Shown here: piece by piece, positions 34,551 to 42,600 of the stretch
Position numbering within the stretch: position 1 is the first letter of the stretch
Layout: every line of letters begins with the position of its first letter
NCBI RefSeq assembly: GCF_002368075.1
Contig: NZ_AP018314.1
Span: 656,271-720,270 of the forward strand
Origin: Sphaerospermopsis kisseleviana NIES-73
GTDB taxonomy: Bacteria; Cyanobacteriota; Cyanobacteriia; Cyanobacteriales; Nostocaceae
Direction: 5' to 3'
DNA: 64,000 nt
Position numbers and translations under genes: made by a program
Notes under the pieces: generated by a model
What the model saw: the letters and a program-made list of their open reading frames with translations, nothing else
What the model was told of the DNA's origin: nothing
The model's database searches: none

Positions 34551-34629
34551 TGACTCACAACCCTTACAATACCAGTGGCGCGATTGGTTGTTGGCAGATA
34601 ATGTCAAACCGGCGAGCATCCCTGGGTAG
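34543..34629 (+). pseudogene. patU5: patU 5' part (PatU5-like), cut by a frameshift
   Basis: ATG 34543 overlaps the hetZ end. It reads MNSDSQPLQYQWRDWLLADN, then NVKPASIPG and a TAG. Reading one frame over, from about 34602, gives TGEHPWVECEKIDGVEDPLL and runs open to the patU3 end. Adding one A to the AAA at 34606-34608 would give NVKTGEHPW and a single 326-residue PatU. In Anabaena PCC 7120 patU is naturally split into patU5 and patU3; here the break is earlier and looks like a one-base loss. Confidence 0.75.
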
Positions 34630-34745
34630 AGTGTGAGAAAATTGATGGGGTAGAAGACCCTCTTCTGGCAGCATCTACATCATCAAGTAGTCAGCCAGAT
34701 CAAAGAGGAAAATCCCAAACCTTTGAACTAGGAGAAGTTCCTACT

Positions 34746-35522
34746 GTGCAAGAACGTTTCCAAGCAGTCCTTAAACGTCGGCTACAAGTCGAAATCCAAA
34801 ACCACCCACCTTTATTCCCTTGGGAAAGTCAATTAGTAGAATATCCAGAATTTGTGGAAGAGCCAGCGATTGCTTTAGTTCCTGCCTGGGGGTGGTTGGC
34901 ACAGCAATCTAAGCTCAATCTGCCAGTTTCTCTGCCAGATACAATTTTTCAGCAATTGATGGACAAGTGTCAGTTGTTGCTAACTTCCTCCCTGCCATTG
35001 GGTCCTAAGTTGGTTCAAGCGGTAGAGAGCTTGTTCCCAGAAGATTATCAGTTAATTAATGATTTAGCTGGGTTGGTACTGAGAACTTCTTATCGTTCTG
35101 TAGATGCTCTGGAGACAATACCCAACATTGAGAAGGATTACTCAGATTTACAACCGCGTCAACAAATGGCGTTGTCGTTAATGGCAGCTAAACAACTGCT
35201 GGAAAATCTGACTATGCCTGTTTCTTTAGCCAATCCGGTGATAGAACAACAATGGCAAACTAATGCTGGTACTCTGATTATCAGAGTAGAATTACAGTTG
35301 CTGGGTCAGGTAATGAAGTTATGTGTTCATAGTGAATTACCCACTATCGGCGTGTTGAAGCTTGAAGGAAATGGTACTCAAGCAGTTGCTTCATCTGGAA
35401 ATGCAAATAAAGCCAGTTTAGAATTAGACTGTCTACCTACTAACCAAACTTATACTTTAGTAGTTGAATTTCCAGAAATAGAACAACAGCCCTTGTTGTT
35501 GGCAATTAATCTGACTATTTAA
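34746..35522 (+). CDS. patU3: PatU C-terminal part (PatU3-like), heterocyst patterning protein
   Basis: A 258-residue open frame from GTG 34746, with AGGAG eleven bases upstream, continuing a frame open from 34602. It is rich in Trp and Pro early (PPLFPWESQLVEYPEF, VPAWGWLAQQSKLNLPVSLP), with a DUF1822-like C-terminal beta region (LIIRVELQLLGQVMKLCVHS, TLVVEFPEIEQQPLLLAI). PatU3 inhibits differentiation and binds HetZ in Anabaena, so hetZ and patU act as opposing partners. The GTG could allow PatU3-type protein to be made despite the upstream frameshift. Confidence 0.82.
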   Translation: MQERFQAVLKRRLQVEIQNHPPLFPWESQLVEYPEFVEEPAIALVPAWGWLAQQSKLNLPVSLPDTIFQQLMDKCQLLLTSSLPLGPKLVQAVESLFPEDYQLINDLAGLVLRTSYRSVDALETIPNIEKDYSDLQPRQQMALSLMAAKQLLENLTMPVSLANPVIEQQWQTNAGTLIIRVELQLLGQVMKLCVHSELPTIGVLKLEGNGTQAVASSGNANKASLELDCLPTNQTYTLVVEFPEIEQQPLLLAINLTI

Positions 35523-35806
35523 TTGCAATTAACACTGCTGATACTCTCCATTGATAAACGCCGATAAAAAAATGATGATCCTGGTTTTCCAACTTACTCA
35601 TCTTGGCAAAAAACAATAATTAGGTCTTTGACAGTAGGTAACTATGAGCAGGACACTTGGAAAAAATGCGTAGCTTCCCTTAGATGTCCCCAGGGCTTCT
35701 AAAGCTACGATATGGTGAGGCTAAAATTGAAGACAAGGTAATCAGTTTTTGCCCCTCATTAACATTGTGTCCTTAGCGTCTACATCATAGTTCTACTTAC
35801 CTCAAA

Positions 35807-36254
35807 ATGTTAAATTTATCCAGGATAAATCGGTTTTGGCGCGTACCCGTAGGTAATGGGCGACAAAGTAAACAGAGGTCTTCTTTAGCAGAAGTGGAAG
35901 ATTCTATCGCCTTGCGGGTGCTGGTGCTAGGACTGGTAGTTTTAGGAATAGTGGCGACGGATATTGCATCGGAGACTACCTTTAGTCTTTGGGCAGTACC
36001 TCTAAGTACAGTGGGTACAATTTGGAGTTATTACCGTCGCCACAATGCTAACATTCCAGTTAAGTTTTGCATTGCTACAGGAATGTTAATCAGTTGAATG
36101 ATACAAGATTAAATCTGGCTCATTACAGCTTTTTTTGGGTGGTTAGGTTGGGTACAGTGGAAAAAATGGCTGAATCGTAAGTGGTTGAAGAAGTTACTGC
36201 CTATGGAAAGGCTGTATCAACAAATGTTGCAAATGTGGGCTTGTTGGAGAGCGA
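35807..36254 (+). pseudogene. Decayed transglutaminase-like (TgpA, DUF3488/DUF4129) protein gene
   Basis: The first 95 residues are the intact start of a TgpA-type membrane protein (SLAEVEDSIALRVLVLGLVV, then SLWAVPLSTVGTIWSYYRR). The frame then stops at 36095. In other frames fragments of the same protein follow: LNDTRLNLA (about 36096), then FFGWLGWVQWKKWLNRKWL and LLPMERLYQQMLQMW (36131-36243), the latter being the conserved C-terminal DUF4129 motif. So some 600 codons are deleted and the 3' end is cut by a MITE at 36255. Confidence 0.75.
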
Positions 36255-36357
36255 TAAGCTGTTGTGCATTTAATTTGTATAAATGATACAGGCAAGATGC
36301 TTGTGCCACAAGAGGTCAGAAATTTATGATTATACAATTTAGCTGCATCACAGCTTA
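36255..36357. mobile_element. 103-bp MITE (type B), diverged copy
   Basis: Terminal inverted repeats TAAGCTGTTGTGCATTTAAT and its counterpart ending CACAGCTTA. It has the same length and ends as 52027-52129. It interrupts the end of the TgpA-like pseudogene. The central hairpin (ACAGGCAAGATGCTTGT) is partly worn. Confidence 0.75.
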
Positions 36358-36493
36358 ACGAACCGCTGCTGCAAGCAGTTCGCTTACTAGGGAATATAAA
36401 GTTTTGTAAAGAATGGAAATTTTTGCGTAAAACTTTCAGACAGGGGAAGATACGAGAATAGATATATATTCACGGGAGAGTGCGGAGTGCGAG

Positions 36494-37174
36494 ATGACAA
36501 ATGATTTTCTAGGAAGAGACGACGACGCGCTCAACCAAGAACTACAACAGCTAGTTAATGAAGCCAAGCGATATCCGGCTGACAGTAAAAGTCCCACGGA
36601 CAGAGCAAAAAGACGCATAGCTTTAAATAAGCTGATTAATGCTATTCGCGGTTCTGGGAAATTGAGCAAGCAAGTTCAGTGGTGGGAATCACCAAACTAT
36701 GAAGATTATTATCATGAAGCATTACAACTTACATTCATAGAAATTTGTCAAAAAATTGAACAATATAATCCTCAATATCCAGTGATGACATGGGTAAATA
36801 TAATTTTTTCCCGGCGAATTTCTGATGTGGGTAAAAAAGACCAAAAAAGAGGGATTACTCAACTTCCTAAGCATCAAAAAGTGACTCAAGTGCTGTCTTT
36901 AGATGAAATCAACAAAGATTTCCCAGTAGATAATGAAATATCTGAGCAACAACAGTTAAAGGAAATTATTGAGAATGATCCAGAGAATGTTTTAAAAAAT
37001 GACTGTATTAAGGATCATCCCCAAGCTAATTTGCAAGCTATTCTGCTGTTGGTTTTAAATGGTAAACAATGGCAAGAAATTTCTGAGGAATTAAAAGTAC
37101 CACTTTCAACAGCTTCTAGTTTCTACCAGCGACGGATGCGTAAAATTATTACTTATTTAAAGAAATATATATAG
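36494..37174 (+). CDS. Sigma-70 family (ECF-like) RNA polymerase sigma factor
   Basis: A 226-residue protein. Region 2-like helices (NYEDYYHEALQLTFIEICQK; PVMTWVNIIFSRRISDVGKK) are followed by an acidic linker and a region 4 helix-turn-helix (LNGKQWQEISEELKVPLSTA, SSFYQRRMRKI). Such non-standard sigma factors with a DUF1822 gene next to them are frequent in Nostocales, near CHAT/TPR or large exported proteins. GGAG precedes the ATG by six bases. It may drive the island genes. No anti-sigma partner is evident. Confidence 0.8.
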   Translation: MTNDFLGRDDDALNQELQQLVNEAKRYPADSKSPTDRAKRRIALNKLINAIRGSGKLSKQVQWWESPNYEDYYHEALQLTFIEICQKIEQYNPQYPVMTWVNIIFSRRISDVGKKDQKRGITQLPKHQKVTQVLSLDEINKDFPVDNEISEQQQLKEIIENDPENVLKNDCIKDHPQANLQAILLLVLNGKQWQEISEELKVPLSTASSFYQRRMRKIITYLKKYI

Positions 37175-37215
37175 AAACTGCATTAACTGACTATAAAAAT
37201 TTTGGAGATTGCCTC

Positions 37216-38145
37216 ATGAATAGCATCACAGAACAACTAACTTTTAGCGTATCTCTCTCTAAAGAAGCTCATGGAATAGCTCAAGAATATAGCCAAAGTA
37301 TTTCTAATCCTGATCAGCGGCAACAAGTTTATCTTAATACTTTAGCTGTGTATGCTGTAGATAATTATCTCCAGTGTATGGGATTTGAAACTGATTGCCA
37401 AGGAAGTGATAGTCATGACTTTTTAGTAATTCAATTGATGAATGTAGCTGATTTAAAAGTAAAAAATTTAGGTAAATTAGAATGTCGTCCAGTTTTACCA
37501 AAAGCAGAAGTATGTGAAATTCCGCCGGAGGTTTGGGAGGATAGAGTGGGTTATGTGGCTGTGCAGTTCAATTCTGATTTAAAAGAGGCGAAAATTTTAG
37601 GTTTTACACCTCAAGCTGAAGCGGAAGTTCCTCTGAATCAGTTGCAATCTTTGGAGAATTTTTTACTTTATCTGAGTGAATTAGAAATAGATAAATCTCC
37701 ACAATATGAAGATTTATCTATTCTGGTAAAAATTGGACAATGGTTAGATGGATTTGTAGATGCAAGTTGGCAAACTATTGAGAATTTATTAAATCCGCAA
37801 CAATTAGGATTAGCTTTTAAGAGTGCTGTGAGTATGACGCGGGGACAAAAAATTGATTTGGGAATGCACCTTGAGCAAATTTCTGTGGCATTAGTAGTAA
37901 AAATTGCTGCTGGTTCTGGTCTAGAAGTAGATATTTTAACTCAAGTATATCCGGTGGGAAATCATCTGTTACCTGAAGGAGTAAAATTAAATATTATTGA
38001 TAATTTGGGAAAAAATGTTTTAGAGGTTATATCAAGAGATGAAGATAACTGGATTCAATTGGAATTTAGTGCAGAGTTGGGGGAAAAGTTTCAGATTATG
38101 GTGGCTTATGGGGAGTCGCAGCAAACTAAAATGTTTGAGGTTTAA
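37216..38145 (+). CDS. DUF1822 family protein
   Basis: A 309-residue soluble protein, DUF1822 family: EAHGIAQEYSQSISNPDQRQ and YLNTLAVYAVDNYLQCMGFE at the start, LECRPVLP and GYVAVQFN in the middle, and beta-rich C-terminus with LGMHLEQISVALVVKI. Function unknown. It follows the sigma factor by 41 bases with a good GGAG site, so the two are co-transcribed. In many cyanobacteria this pair precedes CHASE2 or CHAT genes on the same strand; here the neighbours are on the opposite strand. A role in controlling the sigma factor is possible but untested. Confidence 0.87.
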   Translation: MNSITEQLTFSVSLSKEAHGIAQEYSQSISNPDQRQQVYLNTLAVYAVDNYLQCMGFETDCQGSDSHDFLVIQLMNVADLKVKNLGKLECRPVLPKAEVCEIPPEVWEDRVGYVAVQFNSDLKEAKILGFTPQAEAEVPLNQLQSLENFLLYLSELEIDKSPQYEDLSILVKIGQWLDGFVDASWQTIENLLNPQQLGLAFKSAVSMTRGQKIDLGMHLEQISVALVVKIAAGSGLEVDILTQVYPVGNHLLPEGVKLNIIDNLGKNVLEVISRDEDNWIQLEFSAELGEKFQIMVAYGESQQTKMFEV

Positions 38146-38161
38146 GAAAATACTGTCTCAG

Positions 38162-38264
38162 TAAACTGTTGGACATTTAACTTACCTATTCCTGACAACT
38201 AAAACTCTTGTGGAACAGGCATCCTGCCTGTAATAATTATGCAAATTAAATGTTTATCAGCTTA
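38162..38264. mobile_element. 103-bp MITE (type B), degenerate inverted copy
   Basis: The reverse complement of the 52027 copy with many changes; the central CTTGTGGAACAGGCAT and the end GCAAATTAAATG...CAGCTTA are recognisable and the length is exactly 103 bp. It is an old insertion just after the DUF1822 stop. Confidence 0.65.
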
Positions 38265-38265
38265 T

Positions 38266-38455
38266 TTACAGCAGTTTTCATGTCTTTAGACCACAGTAAG
38301 GGCGAAGCATTCGGACAATTAATTATCGGTTTTTACCTAAGACTATCATCCCAATGCTGATGCTTCCAGCACGCTTCGCGAACGCCCCTACATTGTTGAC
38401 GCGAAACCTAAATCAAAATGTGGTTTATTTACCTGAAAATAGCTGTAAGGATGGT
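38266..38455 (+). repeat. Dispersed element with inverted core, MITE-free copy
   Basis: Runs from TTACAGCAGTTTTCATGTCT to GTGGTTTATTTACCTGAAAA and is repeated at 51968-52256. Its central 36 bp, between GCATTCGG and CCAATGC, is in the opposite orientation in the other copy. It also holds the empty target site (GACTATCATC, 38341-38350) of the MITE at 52027. Confidence 0.75.
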
Positions 38456-38517
38456 GAAAATTAAAATTGTGCAAGGTTTGAGGTACTGTGAGCCTCAAAA
38501 AGCTTGCACTTTGTTAG

Positions 38518-38602
38518 CCCTTCGACACCGCCCTTCGACACCGCCCTTCGACACCGCCCTTCGACACCGCTCAGGACAGGCTCAGGACAGGCTCAGGACA
38601 GG
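38518..38602 (+). repeat. Tandem 13-mer and 11-mer arrays
   Basis: CCCTTCGACACCG repeated four times (38518-38569), then GCTCAGGACAG repeated about three times (38569-38602). The words are parts of a common dispersed CTTCGACA...GCTCAGGACAGG repeat, and the inverse (GAGCCTGTCGAAG) occurs at 38653. This is local slippage within a repeat. Confidence 0.7.
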
Positions 38603-38721
38603 TGTTTGCAGAATTTCAAAATAAAAAAAACTCCTTGATAGCGACTTGTACTGAGCCTGTCGAAGTAAGCGTGGCGTTAGCCATACTCCTAGCTCCTCAC
38701 AGATAACTTTTTCAGCAAACC

Positions 38722-39564
38722 CTAACTACGAATTTTCTCAAGTTCTATAATAATTAGCTGTATTTGCTGATATCTTTTATATTCCTTGTTTTCTTGGAGT
38801 TTAATAGCTAATGTTTTGAACTTCTGGATTGCTGTCTGCACATCTCCTTTATTCAAAGCTGCATAGGCTTGATTATTTAATTCTTCAATGGAATCAGGAG
38901 AAACAGTTGAAGAATTTACAGGATATTGTAGTTCTGGATCTCGTAAATCCACTATTCTATTCAAAGAGTTTATTTCAGCCTGTAACTTATCAATAATCTT
39001 TAACAACTGTGTTACTTCTGGAAATTTCTTTGCTTTTAAAGAAGCTAAACTTTTTTGTAAATAAAGCGTGTTTGCTATTTGGAAATCTGCTATTTTCTGT
39101 TCGTTCTCTTCTTGTATTAATCCGCGCTGATGATAAGCTACTGCATATTGGGGATTGATTGTAATTGCTTGAGTAAAATCTGCAATAGCTTTCTGTTTAT
39201 ACTCTTGAATTTTATCTTTTACTTCTACTGGACAAATAATTATATAATCATCCTTTTTCCTACAACCCGGTACAGTTCCATCAGGATTTAAAGGCTTTCC
39301 TTGGGCATATCTAGCATAAATTAAACCCCGTTGATAATATGCTTCTGCATTTTGCTGATTATGATTAATAGCTTGTGTAAAATCTAATATTGCCCCTTGA
39401 TAATCTTGTTGATTTACCTTGATTTTACCTTCTAAAAGCCAGTTTTTTGATATTTGTATTGATTGAGTTTGAGAAGCTGCAACTTGATAAAAATTCCCTC
39501 CAATAATCATTAGGGAAGTGATTGTTAAACTTAGACAGGTAAAGGGTAATTTTAAGGTAGACAT
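38722..39564 (-). CDS. Exported TPR protein
   Basis: A 280-residue protein with an N-terminal signal or anchor (LPFTCLSLTITSLMIIGGNF), then three TPR units: KVNQQDYQGAILDFTQAINH, an interrupted one with a Cys pair insertion (GCRKKDDYIIICPVE), and YAVAYHQRGLIQ. A helical C-terminus has another TPR-like stretch (ALNKGDVQTAIQKFKTLAIK). It belongs to the same strand block as the CHAT and trypsin proteins and may form a periplasmic scaffold. No enzyme domain. Start ATG 39564. Confidence 0.72.
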   Translation of the reverse strand: MSTLKLPFTCLSLTITSLMIIGGNFYQVAASQTQSIQISKNWLLEGKIKVNQQDYQGAILDFTQAINHNQQNAEAYYQRGLIYARYAQGKPLNPDGTVPGCRKKDDYIIICPVEVKDKIQEYKQKAIADFTQAITINPQYAVAYHQRGLIQEENEQKIADFQIANTLYLQKSLASLKAKKFPEVTQLLKIIDKLQAEINSLNRIVDLRDPELQYPVNSSTVSPDSIEELNNQAYAALNKGDVQTAIQKFKTLAIKLQENKEYKRYQQIQLIIIELEKIRS

Positions 39565-39619
39565 AAGGGGATTGGTAATTGGTGGTTGGTGATTGGTAAT
39601 TGGTAATAAAATCCTATTT

Positions 39620-39660
39620 TAATCCTGTTCATCCTTAAATCCTGGAAATCCTGATTCTGA
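39620..39660 (-). repeat. 45-bp interspersed repeat copy
   Basis: Copy of the family described at 226-694, just after the CHAT gene stop and before the TPR gene, preceded by GGTAATT/TGGTGATT words. Confidence 0.75.
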
Positions 39661-39665
39661 AAAAC

Positions 39666-42600
39666 TTAATGATTATTTTCGCATAATTTACCCTCATCTT
39701 TAACTAAACTAACATTTTCTTGTAAATATTCATGCAACCATTCACAACTACGTTTTTGTAAACCATGAATATCCAAATCCCACAAAGTGATATGATTACT
39801 AATATCCACAGAATTTATCATCTTTCCATCTGCACTAAAATTAACTTCTAAAAGATCATTTTTACTTCCTTGCAGACTATAAATTAATTCTCCCTGCAAA
39901 TTCCAAAAACTGATTTTATCCCCACTGGCTGAAACTAGAATTTTACTATCAGGACTAAAATCTACACTATAAACACTTTGATGATGTTGTAAAGTATGTA
40001 ATAATTTACCACTCTTGCTATCCCAAAGTTTCACTGTTTTGTCAGCACTTGCAGTCGCAATCATTTTTCCATTAGGACTAAAAATTACAGATGTAATATT
40101 ATCCTCATGTCCAGAAAGAGTTTGCAGTAATTTTCCTGCTAAATTCCACAGTTTTACTGTTTTATCTCCAGCAGTAGCTAAAGTCTGACCATCTCTACTA
40201 AAGTTAATATTTGTAGGTAATTTATCATTTATCTGCCAACTTGTTAATAAATTTCCTTGTAAGTCCCAAATTTTAACTTGTTTATCAACCCTGCTAATAG
40301 TTGCAATTTTGTTACCATCTGGACTCAAACTGATATCTTGAATTGGCTTAAATATACTCTTCAATATACTATTATCCTGTGAATGTCCCTGCCAACTATT
40401 GATAAGTTTACCATCAAGATTCCAAACTTTGATTTGATTATCAACGCCAATAGTGATAATATTTTTTCCAGTGGGATGAAACAATATTTTGATAATTTCT
40501 CCCTCATGGGCATAAAAACTTTTTAGCAAACTGCCATCACGCTGTCGTAAGCTGATAATTCCCTGTTTATTACTTACTGCAATAGTATTTTTATCAGGAC
40601 TGAAACTCACACTATTACCAGAAAAACTCGGTAAAATACCTTGCAAATGCCAAAGTTTAATTGTGCCGTCAGCACTTGCAGAAACTATGGTTTTGCCATC
40701 AGGAGTAAAACTGGCTTCTGATGCTTTACCTCCATGTCCTAAAAAGGTGTAAATTGGAAATTGGGGATGAGATTTTAAATCTTTTTTTAATTTTAAATCA
40801 TTGGGTATCATCCAAACTTTAACTGTATCATCAGCACTAGCAGAAACTAGAGTTTTACTATCTGGACTAAAATTCACATCTAAAACTTCATTATTATGAC
40901 CTGTAAAAGTATGCAGTAATTTTCCATTTACATCCCAAAGTTTCACAGTTTTATCTTTACTAGCAGAGGCTAAAGTATTACCATCGGGACTAAATTTGAC
41001 TGTAAAAACTTCATCAGTATGACCTGATAATATTTTTACTGGTAAATTTTTTAATTCCTGACCTTCAAGATGCCAAAGTTTAACGGTTTTATCAGCACTT
41101 GCAGTAGCAATAGTTTTTCCATCAGGACTGAAATTTATACCCCATATTTTTTGCTGGTGGGCGATAATTGTTTTCATCAGTTGTCCATTTAATGTCCACA
41201 GTTTTATTTTTCCTTTACTGTTAGCAGTTGCTAAAATTTGACTATCGGGACTGAGAGATATTGCCAATAATTTATCTTGTTCTATTAACCTAAAATTAGG
41301 TTGATTTGTAAATAATTTTGTGCTATAATCATAACGCCAAAAACTAATAGTGTTATCAAAACTAGCAGCAATCAAAAATTGATAATCTGGACTAAAAATA
41401 ACACTAAAAACTCTATCTTTATGACCTGATAAAGTTTGCTGTAACTTCCCATATCGTCGCCAAATTTTGATGGTATTATCTTCACTACCTGAAGCTAAAA
41501 GCTGACCATCTGGGCTAAATTTAACAGTGGAAATCTCACCTTTATGTCCTTGTAAACGATTGTATTCTCGAATTTGGTTGATATTTTCTAAAGTAGCCGC
41601 AGACAAACTTAACTGAGTTTGAGAATTTAAGAAGTTTAAGAAATTTAACTGCTGTAAATTTTTGATAACTTTCAGTGTGGGGATAAAAGCTTCAACTTCA
41701 TTCCCAGATTTTAACAATACTTGTGCAGATAAATTCAAGGCTTTTAATTCATTAATTTGGGATTTTTGCCTTTGCCATAAAGCTACACCAGCTAATAGTA
41801 ATACTCCTAATAACCCACCACTTAAAGCAATAATAATTCGGTTTTTAGCCGCATTCTGAGCTTGACTTTCTTTCTTTTGTAGTTCTAAACTTTGAATAAT
41901 AAAATTTTGCTCATTGGCACTAATTTGATTTTCCCGTTGTCTTAACCATTCCTGGGCATCAATTAAAGATTTACCCCGCAATAATCCTCCTGTATCTTGT
42001 TGATGATTTTCCCATTGTCGCATTATTGTTCTTAACTGTTCTTGCCATCGGCGAAAATCTCCATCTGTTTGCATCCATTGTTTTAATCTGCGCCAATTAC
42101 GAATTAATGCCTCATGAATAATTTCTACGGTTTCAATTTTTGTTAGTTTATTAATGTCTGTAACTACTAATCTGGCATTTGCTAATTGTGTAACTAAATT
42201 CCAGTTTTCTGCCCCCACTTCCCCACGAGTAGCTAAACGCCGGATATCTGTGTTATATTCTCCTGGCTGCACTAATTGAATAAATATTTGTTGTACCTTT
42301 TGTTTATCGGTTGCACTTAATTGGGCATAAATTGACTCAGCATGATTCGCCAGTGCAGTTTCGATAGTGCCAATTTCCGTGTATGCTTGATGAGTTAGCC
42401 ATCCTTGCTGTTGCCGTTGCCACAACTGAGTTAAAGTAAATTCTAGTAGGGGTAAATGGCTAGGAGAATTAAGCACCACATCAATGAGACGTTGAGTTAA
42501 TCCTGGTTCTAATTGTACATTGAGACTAAGAGCAGGTTGTGAAATGGCACTTTCTAATTCTAAGGCATTCATGGGACCTAAATTCACCTGAGCATCTTGC

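Noticed and set aside
38418..38624. 68-codon frame over the tandem 13-mer array
   Set aside because: Translation is simply the repeat (RHRPSTPPFDTALRHR); not a gene.
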